Assembly: GCA_022559845.1 (NCBI GenBank) | Contig: CM040118.1 | Location: forward strand, 441,066,053-441,130,052 | Length of the DNA: 64,000 nt | Direction: 5' to 3' | Source of the DNA: Amorphophallus konjac | Lineage: Eukaryota > Streptophyta > Magnoliopsida > Alismatales > Araceae | Part shown: one piece after another, positions 1 through 12,130 of the stretch | Layout: each line of letters begins with the position of its first letter | Numbering within the stretch: position 1 is the stretch's first letter | Notes under the pieces: model-generated | Databases searched by the model: none | What the model saw: only the letters and a program-made list of their open reading frames with translations | What the model was told of the DNA's origin: nothing | Program-made: the position numbers and the translations under genes

Positions 1-170
1 TTTTAAATAACGCCTCTCCCTCAGACGTCTCTTCATCATTTTTAAATACACAAAGTTTTTATTGCTAAAATTAAATCCGTGAATTAACGCCTTTGTCCCA
101 GTCGTGATTTCAATTAACACCTTGACCAAGGTCGTCAATTCTTGTTCAATTCCGAACTCCATCAGCACCC

Positions 171-905
171 CTTCCCTTCCTCACTTACACTCCTTTTTCA
201 CTTGCGAGAGGGTTCCAATGGCTTCCTAATATTGAAAGGACACTTGGAGGAAGGATCCCCCTTTCCATCCTACCAAAACTAAGTTTTCTAATTTTTTATA
301 GAATTAATTTCGAATTTCCCTTCCTTTCCTCATTTACCTTCTTTTCCACTTGGGAAAGGGTTCCTATGACTTTCCAAGGTTGAAGGGACACTTGCCTAAG
401 GTTTATCTCTTCCAAATCCAACTAAAACATGTTTTCTTATTTTCTCTGGGAATTAATTCTGAATTTCCCTTCCTTTCCTCATTTAACCTCCTTTTCCACT
501 TGGGAAAGGGTTCCTATGACTTTCCAAGGTTGAAGGGACACTTGCCTAAGGTTTATCTCTTCCAAATCCAACTAAAACATGTTTTCTTATTTTCTCTTGG
601 AATTAATTCCGAATTTCCCTTCCTTTCCTCATTTAACCTCCTTTTCCACTTGGGAAAGGGTTCCTATGACTTTCCAAGGTTGAAGGGACACTTGCCTAAG
701 GTTTATCTCTTCCAAATCCAACTAAAACATGTTTTCTTATTTTCTCTTGGAATTAATTCTGAATTTCCCTTCCTTTCCTCATTTAACCTCCTTTTTCACT
801 TGGGAAAGGGTTCCTATGACTTTCTAATATTGAAGGGACACTTGCCTATGTTTATCTTTTCCAAATCCCACTAAAACATATTTTCCTAATTTCCCTTGGA
901 ATTAA
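171..905 (+). repeat. 150-bp minisatellite in LTR 1
   Basis: Four units begin around TGGGAAAGGG at 351, 501, 651 and 801, exactly 150 bases apart, with one diverged unit upstream near 203. Because 150 is divisible by three, the array stays open as a 174-residue repetitive reading frame (350-874). I treat that frame as a by-product and not as a gene. The array lies in U3 just upstream of the TATA box. LTR 2 and LTR 3 carry the same units in different number or length. Confidence 0.9.
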
Positions 906-921
906 TTTCAAATTTCAACCC

Positions 922-929
922 TATAAATA
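922..929 (+). promoter_or_regulatory. TATA box of LTR 1
   Basis: TATAAATA, followed by a CT-rich stretch and then leader-like sequence. It is conserved at the same place in LTR 2 (10248-10255) and LTR 3 (38760-38767). It probably sets the U3/R boundary near 950-960. Confidence 0.75.
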
Positions 930-1737
930 GAATCTCTCTCTCCCTTGTGAAAGGACATAAAGATCAATTCAAGAGGAGGTGCTGCCGGACCAAAGGCTCA
1001 AGGAGGAAGACTCCCATGCACCTAAAAGCTTCATCCATGGAGTTCTTCTTCCTCTATTGAAGATTTGAAGCCTCTACATCCATGGAGTTCTACATCATCT
1101 TCTTCCTCCATTGAAGATCTTCATCCTAACTTGAAGCCAAATTGGAGAAAACCACTAAGCTTTCCCCTCCTATCTCTTATTTTTACTTTAGTTAATTGCA
1201 TGCATCATATCATTTTTTATTTTATTTCTTTATTGAGATCTTCCCCTATTGTGCACTCTAGCACATCTCCATAGTGCAACACTTGCACATCTCCCTCTAT
1301 TCTTCATCATACATCATCTTTTACCTACCCTTTTGCATAGGGGTTTAAAGGCCAAACACCAATAAGGTGTGTTCATATCCATGCTTTCTATGTCTATATT
1401 TACATTTGGATTTGATGCTATACATCATGGTTTCTAATCCATGTTTGTTTATTGGTGTTTGTTAATTTTGCAAGGGTAATCAATCAAGGAAAACTCTCTT
1501 CATCGGCCGGCCGATAGAAAGAGAAGGTGCACTCACAATCTCCCCCGCATTTAAGGTATTTATATCGCGATCCCTCCATTGATTATTTGTTATATCCTTT
1601 GAGGCCCTCGCGTCTCTGGCGATCACATTCCCCTTAGCATCCTCTCATGCTCCCCTTTTCTCCCTCTTTTCCCATTCTTCTATTCATTTTCTTTTTCCTT
1701 TTAATTGTTCTAAGTAGATTTCTTAGAATCTACAAAT

Positions 1738-1755
1738 TGGCGATCACGGTGGGAC
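1738..1755 (+). promoter_or_regulatory. primer-binding site, body 1
   Basis: TGGCGATCACGGTGGGAC starts three bases after the LTR end (TCTACA). Its position and its opening TGG are typical of a tRNA-primed minus-strand start. I cannot name the tRNA with certainty. The same 18 bases follow LTR 2 at 11063-11080. Confidence 0.7.
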
Positions 1756-2062
1756 ATCTTTTGTTTTTCTTTTGATTACCCTTTCCCCTTGGGCACCCAC
1801 GTGTGCCATCTTCCCATTTACACCCACGGTGCGTTTCCCTTTGTGCTCCACGTAGCACTCTCCCTATGTGATTTGTCAGTTTGATAGGTTTTTAGAAATT
1901 CCATTTATCCTTCTCTTTAAAAAAAAAAAAATGATGAGCATGCTATATCCCTTGTCATGTTTGATTGCCATGATTCTTATACTGAGATTGTGAGTGTTTT
2001 TCATTTCTGTCGGTATTTTCCACTGTTTGAGCCCTATGGCCGTTGAAGTATTGAAGTAATTA

Positions 2063-2330
2063 ACGCCCCTCTCAGAGGCGTCTTTTATCAGTATAACGCC
2101 TCACATCAAGGCGTCTTTTACTTGAATAGCGCCTTACTGTAAGGCGTCATTTTTATTATCATTGTTTATTCGTGCTGATTACTGCCATTTGACGCCCCTG
2201 CTCTCGGGCGTCCATTCTAGAGAAAGCGTCTCACCCTAAGGCGCTATTTTACTCTGCTTGCACTTTTTACAGTGACTAGCGACTGACGCTCAGACGCGAT
2301 TTATGGATGTAACGACCCTTCCCAGGTCGT
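2063..2330 (+). repeat. leader dyad array, body 1
   Basis: Seven short inverted repeats follow each other: near 2063-2081 (ACGCC/GGCGT), 2096-2114 (ACGCCT/AGGCGT), 2129-2147 (GCGCCTT/AAGGCGT), 2191-2212 (GACGCCC/GGGCGTC), 2225-2244 (AGCG/CGCT), about 2280-2298 (weak) and 2312-2330 (ACGACC/GGTCGT). Loops are about 5 to 9 bases and often T-rich sequence follows. The array lies in the untranslated leader between the primer site and the ORF. Related dyads occur in the LTR U3 (for example 9325-9350). Confidence 0.75.
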
Positions 2331-2808
2331 CATTTGTTTTTGTTCTGTGTTGTTATATGCTTGATACTGTCTGCTGCATTCATCCTTGCATTGGTTTGGG
2401 AGACCTCCTCTCCCTACACTTTTAGGAGTCACACCACCCTCTTGGTGAAGGAAGGACCCTCCATTGAGCACTCCGTCTCATTGGACCGAAAATTCCTAAA
2501 CCAAGCCTCCATAAGTCCCCGCACCCGTCGATTCCCTCACGGACGCTGGGCAGGTTGTACCTTTGAAGTCCCGGGTTTAGTTGGCCTATGCATGGTGAGA
2601 GAGTGTTCCTAGTTGGCATCGGAGAAAACCACATTTGAAACTAGGTTCCCCCCTTGAGTGATCACATCAATTTGCATAAAATCAATTAATTTGCCAAGGT
2701 TCAAATAAAAGAAATCAAAGGTAACCCCATCCTAGCTTGTTTGCTATCTATGTGAGCTGTTTTGATTGCACATTGAATTGTTTGGGTTACCTTGATAAGA
2801 AAGTCAAC

Positions 2809-5455
2809 ATGTTTAACTCAATTAATGTTCATGAGGGTGATCAACCTAGCACATCTTATTCCCTTCAATTTCAACATATTCATCACAACTCTCACCATAA
2901 TCTTTTAAAGGGACCACGCCCTCATCTTCACGTTTTGCCCCACCCATGGGCAATATCCAATCCCATGGTCCCTCGCCTCAATCGCGAGCCACTACTCCTA
3001 CGGGACCGTCTCCTCCCGAAGATGAGAAGGTCTCCCAGATCTTGCATGCATTAGATCATCTCACCCCTCAACAAATCCAAGCCCTTAAGGCCGTTGTTGA
3101 GGGTGCACCTCATTCCCCTCATCCTCCTTCCAATCCTACGCGGGTGGCCCATCACCCACTTCCCTCTTCTATTCACATTCCTACCCGGGTAGCCCATCAC
3201 CCATCTCCTCCTATTCACACTTCTCCTCGGGTGGTCCAATACCCGCCTCCTTCATCCACACCTACCCCTATTCGGGTGGCCCGTCACCCGCCTCCTTTTA
3301 TTCCTCCTCCACCACGGCCCCAAGGCCCATTTATTCCTTGCAACCCGGCCCATCCGGGTTCTTCTATGGGTCATCCCATTAATCCCCTTCCACGCCTTTT
3401 TGTGCGGCCCCTCCTTCAAGGCCCTGCCGACCCTCTGTTGCTCAAGTCACACCCCTCCAACAAACTCTTCTCGACAAAGTCACTTTGTTGGAGGAACAAT
3501 TAAAGAGGGTTACGAGCCCACGGCCCGCTCCTCCTACTCCAGTCAATCCCCTTTATGCGGCTCTAAATGACATTACAAAGATGGAGAAAGATTGGAAGGA
3601 TAGGAGAGACGGCTACGGCGTCGACAGTTCAAGCAAGCAAGAGCCGGCATATTTCAACGTTCAAGTGGACGTTGTCCATCCTCCACCCATTCACCCCGTT
3701 CATTCATATGGCCCTCCGCCTCCGCCTACGCATTCACACTTGCATTCACCACATCATCTGCAATACCATTACATTCCACCACCTACTAATACATCTCCAC
3801 CATGGCATCCACTTGAACTCGATAATGAAGAACCGGCAATTGAAGAATTCAAGACGACACATGATGATGAAGCTCTGCAGGCATCCCTTCCGAGTTTTCT
3901 TCGTTTTCCTCTCCCTCCGCTACCACTGGATGAACCCCCTGCTCAAGACGATGCCATCGTCCTTAATATAACCCCCGCTTCTAAGACTTATTGGTGTTAT
4001 GACGAGGGATCAATACTCCAATCACCCATGTCGGCGCACCAAGACATGTCTCCTACCCCAGACACCGCTCGCCCCATCCGGCGTTTCCTCCGGACTAAAC
4101 CTGATACTTTTACACCTCCTGCTATACCATCAGCCTCCACAGCACCGGCCTCCGCTAAACCTCCACATGCTATACCATTAGCCTCTACTTCATTAGCTAA
4201 CCTCCTATTACCGCCACCTCGGCCCTCCATTATACCTTTAACCCATGACCTAGCCACTCCTATTCCACTACTTAACCCTTCACCCTTACCCGTGGCTAAT
4301 CCTGAGCAGGATTCACCCCTTTTTGCACTCGAGCCAACCCCGACTACTTCCGAGCAAAGGGAGAAGCTCGACGTGTTTGAACCGCCATTTCCACTCACCC
4401 TTTCTCCAACACCTTCCATTATACCTCCACCATCTATGAAACCTTCCGCCTCCGCTTCACCCCCCTTTACTACTCGGAACGGGTGTCCTTCTGTAAGTAC
4501 TTATAATGAAGATGATCAAGAGCCGGAAAAGAAAGATTTGGCCGCAGCCATGATGTTCAAGATGCAAGAACTTATTTGTCGAATGCCAATCCGGGTTGTT
4601 GTGCCAAGAATGGTCGAAGAGGCCAAGCCCCCGCCGCTGCTCGCCAGAAGAGAATGCCAAGCGTTGATGCCGTATAAGTCTATGTCCAAGGGCCAGACAG
4701 GGCACCCCTTGTTCCGATCCTTCAATCTGGAACCTTCTATTTCATACAAGGGGCGAACGCCCGCTTTGTTCAACACTTTTCAAACACCACAATCCTTGGA
4801 TATGACAATGCTTCACGCTCTAATTTTCCAATTCTCTCACATTGTCACTCTTCACCCTCCAAGGGAGTTGGCAGTGATTGTTAAAGCTTCATCACAGACT
4901 TTGATTTTATCCGGTTGTACACTTTTGCTGCCGTGGAGGGGTAGACATGCTTCCACTAAGGGACCTTCCACCTTCTATTCAACTTCACCCACATTCACAT
5001 CTATCATCGATTTTTCATGGGCCACTCCACAGGCGAAGAGGAGGATCTCATCCTCTCATCCCTCGTATTCTTCACATTCTTTGCATTTCATGCATTCATT
5101 GCATCTGTTGCATTGCATCCGCATACATTTGCACTTCTTCTTTCCCGGGTTTCCGGACCCGTATCTTCCCCGCCTTCCGGAACCTCCGGATCTTCCGCAT
5201 TTCCCATCTTATTCATCTTCATCCTCAGGATCTGCGGGTCCCCTTACACTGCCCGGGCATTGCACCCTCTCCAATCTTTCCTCAGGGCATCGCGCCCCTT
5301 TCCAACCATTGCATCCGGACTCCCCGAATTTCTCTCCCGTCCTCCCTGGGCATCGCGTCCCATGGTATCTTCCTCCTCCGGAACCTCCGAATCTCGCTCT
5401 TTGGGCATCGCGCCCCTGCACACCCTCAAGTCCGGATCTCTGGGCTTCTTACTGA
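2809..5455 (+). pseudogene. proline-rich LARD-P ORF, frameshifted copy
   Basis: This is the copy-1 counterpart of the intact ORF at 12131-14779. It starts at the equivalent ATG (2809) but loses frame by one missing base near 2932 and another near 3394, so it reads in three pieces (2809-3054, 2946-3503, 3485-5455). The product would be rich in Pro, His and Ser, with repeated 'RVAHHP'-type units in the first 200 residues. No known domain is recognisable. The comparison with copy 2 is direct, so I am confident of the breaks and not of any function. Confidence 0.8.
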
Positions 5456-5990
5456 TTCTCCCTGGGCATCGTGCCCCTTTCCATCTTCTTCCTCTGGAAC
5501 CTCCGGACTTTCTCCCAGGCATCGCGCCCTTTTCTATCTTCTTCCCCCGGAACCTCCAGATCCTTCACCCCTCTCTCAATCCCTTGGGCATGATGCCCCT
5601 TTTCATTTTCTACCCCCGGAACTTCCGGACCTTCCATCTTTCCTCCAATTCATCCTCTTGCTTCTCCGGGACATCATGTCCTTCATTCTTTTCTTCCTTT
5701 TCTATCATCTTTTTCCATTCCGAGGGCAACGCGTCCCTCGATATTTCCCTCCGGAACCTCCGGACCCTCCTGATCCTTTTCATCCACTCTTCCCTGGGTA
5801 CCGCGTCCCTCGGCATCCCATTCCCCCGGAACCTCCGGACCATCCATCTTTTTTCTGATTCATCTTTCTACTCTTCCAGGACATCACATCCTTCATTTTC
5901 TTCTTCCTTTTTCATCATCTTTTTCCCTATTTCTTCCTAGGGCACTGCGTCCCTCGATATTTTATCCCTCCGGAGCCCCCGGATTCCTCT
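5262..5990 (+). repeat. alternating dyad / PGHRAP-PPEPPD repeat region, body 1
   Basis: About ten irregular units of 50-100 bp alternate two short dyads: a GGGCATCGCGCCC type and a CCGGAACCTCCGG type. In the coding frame they read as 'PGHRAP' and 'PPEPPD' blocks of a repetitive protein tail, but the frame is interrupted. The same array lies in body 2 at about 14586-15310. Confidence 0.75.
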
Positions 5991-7339
5991 TATCAGGATT
6001 CTCCTCCACAACCTCTGGACCCTCCGGATCTGCCTCTTTCCATCTATCAATTTCTTCTTCCGATTCCCCCTAATCCTGGGTCCGACCTAACTTCTTCCAC
6101 ATCCACTGCCTTGGGCATCTGCCCATTCTCTCACTGCTTTCGAGGCTTTAGTCCTCACTCCTCTTTCTAATTCTCCGCTTCTTCTGTAGACCTTTCATGT
6201 GATCAGGGTCTCCGCACCTTAGTGAGGGAGTTCTAGCCCTCGCCTCTCTTCTTTTTTTTCCTTATTCGTCTGAGTCTGGTCTTGGCACCACTCCTTCTTG
6301 TTAAGCCACTTTCAAACCCTTTGCTTCCAATCCTTTTGACTGCCAAAGAGGACTATCCCACGATGATCAACCTCGCCTCTGACAGCTGCTTCTACAAAGG
6401 TTGCAAGGTAACATATTGGCGTAAGTACTCATTTCATGATATCATTATCTCATTGCTTCACGATGATTTTCAAAATAAAGTGCTTCTTAACAAGATTAAG
6501 AGTGGTAGTCAAGACCTTTATCTTAGGTCGAATCTTTATCTTTACTAAATCATTCTCAAAACAGTCTTTTAGGCTTGTTTTTGCATCACCTTTGATAATA
6601 AAAACCCCACGCTGGGAATTCAACGTTCTCTCCCTGCTTGTTAAGAGTAACCTTCAGCTGGGCATTCCACACACTTCACAGCGTCCTTAGCCGGCTCCTT
6701 TGGTTAAAACACCGTTGCTACTTTGGCCATGCCATGAGAATTCTTGAAAGTCTTTTTCTCTTCTTTACTCGGCCGCGTGCAGGGGCAAGAGGTTGACGGA
6801 TGAGATGACCCACCCAGGGTAATCCCCAATACGAGAGGAGTCTCAAATAGGGGCAGTCTTGACCCAAAATCAATATGAGTTTTCATATGAGTTTTCATGA
6901 TATACATCTCACCAAAAGGGCTATTATGAAAATCAAGTCAAAATTTCGATAAAAGTAAAATTGTGAATTATGGCATGTCAAGAGTGGCAAAGTCCCCGCA
7001 GGGAAAACCCTGGTCGTATGCATGTCAAGGGTCTAAAAATCAAAGGCACAAAGCCCCGGCACAACAGACTACCTCTTTGAGGGGAAACACCTTGGAAGGA
7101 ATTCAAGTCCCGACATCTCCCATCCTGCATAAAGCTTATCCTCAATTATTCTTCTCTTCTCCCTCTAAGACCGAATGTTTCTCGGGTATGGCCTTGGTAG
7201 GAGCACCGTTAATCAAGGGCAGTCAGTTATAGGGCGCCACCCTTCAATGCACGCTCGGCTTTAGGTAATTTTAGCAAAAGGGGAAGGAACAAGGACCCCT
7301 AGCCAGTGGTTCAAAAACACCCTTTGATGCTGCATTAAC
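5991..7339 (+). other. LARD-P 3' region, no recognisable gene (body 1)
   Basis: Only short open frames occur here. They are conserved between body 1 and body 2 but are no longer than chance or shared descent would give, and none has a motif I recognise. The region contains the cysteine- and lysine-poor short frame at 6282-6548 and its body-2 twin at 15606-15872. Confidence 0.6.
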
Positions 7340-7600
7340 AATGTCTAATAAAAAAAAACAAAAAAATCAAAAGAAAAAAAAACAAAAAAAACTTGAATAT
7401 TTCCTAAGTCAAAATCCAAAAAAAATTCGAATATTTTCTAAGCCAAAATCCCAAAAAATTGAATATTTCCTGATCAAAATCCAACAAAAATTGAATATTT
7501 TCAAAATTCATAATAAAAATTCAAATATTTTTCAAAAACCACATAAAAATTGAAATATTTTCAAAACTCATAAAAATTTGCATATTTTAAAATCTAAAAA
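7340..7600 (+). repeat. AT-rich minisatellite, body 1
   Basis: Degenerate units of roughly 25-35 bp are built around AAAATTGAATATTTTC. The stretch opens with A-rich runs. The same array sits in body 2 at about 16663-16925, with small length differences in the A runs. Confidence 0.75.
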
Positions 7601-9004
7601 ATTACATTGTATTTTTCTGATGGTGCTTTTGCAGGAACAACAACTTTGTAAGGACCAATAGCACGGGATGAGTCCTCTCCATTCATTGCCATCTACCTTT
7701 TGATTCTTCCCATGTTCACAATTGATCACATCTTCATAATTTGCTACGCATTACTCCGATTATTCATCTCCAAATCTTTTTTATCAAATCTTGCTGATCA
7801 CTCCGCCGATGGGCATTATCAGATCTTGATCATTCAACTCCAAATCTTGATTAGCCAAGTTGTCATCCTCATGACAAACGACAAACAATGATGCTATGCT
7901 ATCTATGCTTTAATGATGCTATCTATGTTATTCATGCCTTTCACGCTGTGCACACTTGAATGCTATTCATGATATGATACATACATGCTATTGATGCTTT
8001 GATTCATGCTATGCTTAAATGCCTTATTCATTGCTTGTTATCTTTTATATCTTGGCTGATGAATCTTTGAGCGCAGGAAGAAGCTCTTAGTCCCACCGAC
8101 TGGGCATCATCATCCAAGCCCCACGGTGCTTGCACCTCATTTCTCAGTTCCCCCATGCTCATTGCTATCACCATCCCCCTGTATGCATTCTACTATATGT
8201 TACATACGCTACTAGATTATATCAAGGACCTTGTGACTTTGGTAAATCTGGGATTTGAGTTCCCCTTCATCAAAAATAATGATGATTCCAGAGGAGTCTT
8301 AGTCACACGGATAGGCCGTTGAGCCGTCCAAGACTGGGGACGATGGTTCCCTTTTGCGAGTTGATGCGTGGATAAACGGGCTTCGGCTTAGTATCGGCTC
8401 GCAGAATGGGTTTCTTGACCCAGTCTTGGCAGTTTAACAATATTATCCTTGATTATCTTATATTTTCATTTGTTTTAATTTTTCTTTTAAACCCAGCATG
8501 CATTCATATAGGAGTTTGAAACAATTTTTGAAAATCATTCTGATAAGCTGATTTGGAGAGTCAAATTGATCTTAATCTTTCCAGATATGAGATATTCATT
8601 GCTGATGGAATCCTCAGTTCGTTTTGTCACTGTTTTGGGTCATTTTCTCGAAAGCTCCTTGTTTGGATTTCTATCATCTTATCTCAATCCTTTTACTTTG
8701 ATCCACCTTGGCTGCAGCACGTCCACATTGGCTGGTAACCGCTCCCCAATGGTGAAACCTACAGGTTTGTGACCTGGGGTACTTCCACCGCGCTGGAAGT
8801 TGATCATTCTCCTTCGTGCCCGCGTGCACACTCCTCCTCTTATCCAAACATCGTTGATTTCATTGAATTTCCTGGGATTGCTTCATCTCGAGCTTTTGAT
8901 TTCATTCTCATCAAGTGATGTTGATTGCGTGTCTCATCACACCTTGGCATCTACTTTTCAGTTTGCTCTGCTCCCTTGCAAAGCAGACGCCAAGGCGGGG
9001 CAGC
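7601..9004 (+). other. LARD-P 3' untranslated region with PPT-like end (body 1)
   Basis: There is no recognisable gene. A short TGCTAT/ATGCT-rich stretch lies near 7885-8035. The last bases, AAGGCGGGGCAGC, directly precede the TGTAGA of LTR 2 and are the best candidate polypurine tract, although they are interrupted by pyrimidines. Body 2 ends the same way (18327-18339). Confidence 0.6.
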
Positions 9005-11059
9005 TGTAGACACGCCAAAATTGACGTTACTGTGAGTGCATCTCGTATTACCTTGTAATGCCCCAATTTGACCCTCCAATTAACTTTGTTTGAGTTATTT
9101 TCCCCAATTTTCTTGGATTTCTCCCTTTTTTCCCTCTTCTTATTTTTCCCTATTTTTCTGGATTTTTTGGGCAGTTTTCTCTATTTTTTGGATTTCACGA
9201 CTTGAAGTGGGGCGTGTTTTAATTAACGGCCTGGTCTGAGGCGCGTTTTGAAGAAAGGACGACTAGAGGCAAAGGCGTCAGTTTCTGGAATTTTCTGGTT
9301 TCCAAAACAGAAAAAAATAAGAATTAACGACCCTCCTTGGGTCGTGTTTTTAAATAACGCCTCTCCCTCAAGCGTCTCTTCATCATTTTTAAATACACAA
9401 AGTTTTTATTGCTAAAATTAAATCCGTGAATTAACGCCTTTGTCCCAGTCGTGATTTCAATTAACACCTTGACCAAGGTCGTCAATTCTTGTTCAATTCC
9501 GAACTCCATCAGCACCCCTTCCCTTCCTCACTTACACTCCTTTTTCACTTGCGAGAGGGTTCCAATGGCTTCCTAATATTGAAAGGACACTTGGAGGAAG
9601 GATCCCCCTTTCCATCCTACCAAAACTAAGTTTTCTAATTTTTTATGGAATTAATTCCGAATTTCCCTTCCTTTCCTCATTTACCTTCTTTTCCACTTGG
9701 GAAAGGGTTCCTATGACTTTCCAAGGTTGAAGGGACACTTGCCTAAGGTTTATCTCTTCCAAATCCAACTAAAACATGTTTTCTTATTTTCTCTGGGACT
9801 TCTCCTCATTAACCTCCTTTTCCACTTGGGAAAGGGTTCCTATGACTTTCAAGGTTGAAGGGACACTTGCCTAAGGTTTATCTCTTCCAAATCCAACTAA
9901 AACATGTTTTCTTATTTTCTCTTGGAATTAATTCCGAATTTCCCTTCCTTTCCTCATTTAACCTCCTTTTCCACTTGGGAAAGGGTTCCTATGACTTTCC
10001 AAGGTTGAAGGGACACTTGCCTAAGGTTTATCTCTTCCAAATCCAACTAAAACATGTTTTCTTATTTTCTCTTGGAATTAATTCTGAATTTCCCTTCCTT
10101 TCCTCATTTAACCTCCTTTTTCACTTGGGAAAGGGTTCCTATGACTTTCCAATGTTGAAGGGACACTTGCCTAATGTTTATCTCTTCCAAATCCCACTAA
10201 AACATGTTTTCCTAATTTCCCTTGGAATTAATTCAGAATTTCAACCCTATAAATAGAATCTCTCTCTCCCTTGTGAAAGACATAAAGATCAATTCAAGAG
10301 GAGGTGCTGCCGGACCAAAGGCTCAAGGAGGAAGACTCCCATGCACCTAAAAGCTTCATCCATGGAGTTCTTCTTCCTCTATTGAAGATTTGAAGCCTCT
10401 ACATCCATGGAGTTCTACATCATCTTCTTCCTCCATTGAAGATCTTCATCCTAACTTGAAGCCAAATTGGAGAAAACCACTAAGCTTTCCCCTCCTATCT
10501 CTTATTTTTGCTTTAGTTAATTGCATGCATCATATCATTTTTTCTTTTATTTCTTTATTGAGATCTTCCCCTATTGTGCACTCTAGCACATCTCCATAGT
10601 GCAACACTTGCACATCTCCCTCTATTCTTCATCATACATCATCTTTTACCTACCCTTTTGCATAGGGGTTTAAAGGCCAAACACCAATAAGGTGTGTTCA
10701 TATCCATGCTTTCTATGTCTATATTTACATTTGGATTTGATGCTACACATCTTGGTTTCTAATCCATGTTTGTTTATTGGTGTTTGTTAATTTTGCAAGG
10801 GTAATCAATCAAGGAAAACTCTCTTCATCGGCCGGCCGATAGAAAGAGAAGGTGCACTCACAATCTCCCCCGCATTTAAGGTATTTATATCGCGATCCCT
10901 CCATTGATTATTTGTTATATCCTTTGAGGCCCTCGCGTCTCTGGCGATCACATTCCCCTTAGCATCCTCTCATGCTCCCCTTTTCTCCCTCTTTTCCCAT
11001 TCTTCTATTCATTTTCTTTTTCCTTTTAATTGTTCTAAGTGGATTTCTTAGAATCTACA
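9005..11059 (+). repeat. LARD-P LTR 2 (complete, 2055 bp)
   Basis: This is the reference LTR. It runs from TGTAGA to TCTACA, has a purine-rich tract on its left and a primer-binding-like site on its right. It is shared by body 1 (as 3' LTR) and body 2 (as 5' LTR), which is the mark of a tandem array. U3 holds GACGCC/GGCGTC-type dyads (about 9215-9490) and four 150-bp minisatellite units (9548-10235), one of which is 22 bp short. The TATA box is at 10248-10255. Confidence 0.93.
10248..10255 (+). promoter_or_regulatory. TATA box of LTR 2
   Basis: TATAAATA, aligned with the boxes of LTR 1 and LTR 3. It is followed by the same CT-rich initiator region. Confidence 0.75.
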
Positions 11060-11062
11060 AAT

Positions 11063-11080
11063 TGGCGATCACGGTGGGAC
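11063..11080 (+). promoter_or_regulatory. primer-binding site, body 2
   Basis: Identical to the 18-base site of body 1 and at the same spacing from the LTR end. Confidence 0.7.
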
Positions 11081-11384
11081 ACCTTTTGTTTTTCTTTTGA
11101 TTACCCTTTCCCCTTGGGCACCCACGTGTGCCATCTCCCATTTACACCCACGGTGCGTCTCCCTTTGTGCTCCACGTAGCACTCTCCCTATGTGATTTGT
11201 CAGTTTGATAGGTTTTTAGAAATTCCATTTATCCATCTCTTTAAAAAAAAAAATGATGAGCATGCTATATCCCTTGTCATGTTTGATTGCCATGATTCTT
11301 ATACTGAGATTGTGAGTGTTTTTCATTTCTGTCGGTATTTTCCACTGTTTGAGCCCTATGGCCGTTGAAGTATTGAAGTAATTA

Positions 11385-11652
11385 ACGCCCCTCTCAGAGG
11401 CGTCTTTTATCAGTATAACGCCTCACATCAAGGCGTCTTTCACTTGAATAGCGCCTTACTGTAAGGCGTCATTTTTATTATCATTGTTTATTCGTGCTGA
11501 TTACTGCCATTTGACGCCCCTGCTCCCGGGCGTCCATTCTAGAGAAAGCGCCTCACCCTAAGGCGCTATTTTACTCTGCTTGCACTTTTTACAGTGACTA
11601 GCGACTGACGCTCAGACGCGATTTATGGATGTAACGACCCTTCCCAGGTCGT
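11385..11652 (+). repeat. leader dyad array, body 2
   Basis: These are the same seven dyads as in body 1. Two positions differ in an informative way. The fourth dyad reads GCTCCCGGGCGT here and GCTCTCGGGCGT in body 1. The fifth reads AGCGCC/GGCGCT here against AGCGTC/GGCGCT in body 1, so body 2 has the better paired version. Confidence 0.75.
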
Positions 11653-12130
11653 CATTTGTTTTTGTTCTGTGTTGTTATATGCTTGATACTGTCTGCTGCA
11701 TTCATTCTTGCATTGGTTTGGGAGACCTCCTCTCCCCACACTTTTAGGAGTCACACCACCCTCTTGGTGAAGGAAGGACCCTCCATTGAGCACTCCGTCT
11801 CATTGGACCGAAAATTCCTAAACCAAGCCTCCATAAGTCCCCGCACCCGTGGATTCCCTCACGGACGCTGGGCAGGTTGTACCTTTGAAGTCCCGGGTTT
11901 AGTTGGCCTATGCATGGTGAGAGAGTGTTCCTAGTTGGCATCGGAGAAAACCACATTTGAAACTAGGTTCCCCCCTTGAGTGATCACATCAATTTGCATA
12001 AAATCAATTAATTTGCCAAGGTTCAAATAAAAGAAATCAAAGGTAACCCCATCCTAGCTTGTTTGCTATCTATGTGAGCTGTTTTGATTGCACATTGAAT
12101 TGTTTGGGTTACCTTGATAAGAAAGTCAAC

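Larger units (their letters stand above)
1..1734 (+). repeat. LARD-P LTR 1 (left part outside window)
   Basis: This is the right-hand part of a long terminal repeat. Base 1 corresponds to base 9349 of the complete LTR 2, so about 344 bases lie left of the window. It ends in TCTACA, the inverse of the TGTAGA that opens LTR 2 and LTR 3, and a primer-binding-like sequence follows four bases later. It contains a 150-bp minisatellite, a TATA box and a long U5-like segment. By eye it differs from LTR 2 by a low percentage of substitutions and by a 22-bp deletion in one minisatellite unit. Confidence 0.9.
1735..9004 (+). mobile_element. LARD-P body 1 (non-autonomous LTR retrotransposon interior)
   Basis: The interior between LTR 1 and LTR 2 is 7270 bp. 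It holds a primer-binding-like site, an untranslated leader with a dyad array, a broken proline-rich ORF, a repeat-rich 3' coding or ex-coding region, and about 3 kb without any recognisable gene. No reverse transcriptase, RNase H, integrase or zinc-knuckle motif is visible on either strand. That fits a large retrotransposon derivative mobilised by a partner in trans. Body 2 (11060-18339) is nearly collinear with it. Confidence 0.88.

Noticed and set aside
350..874. 174-residue repetitive reading frame
   Set aside because: It is the 150-bp LTR minisatellite, open only because the period is a multiple of three. It lies upstream of the TATA box.
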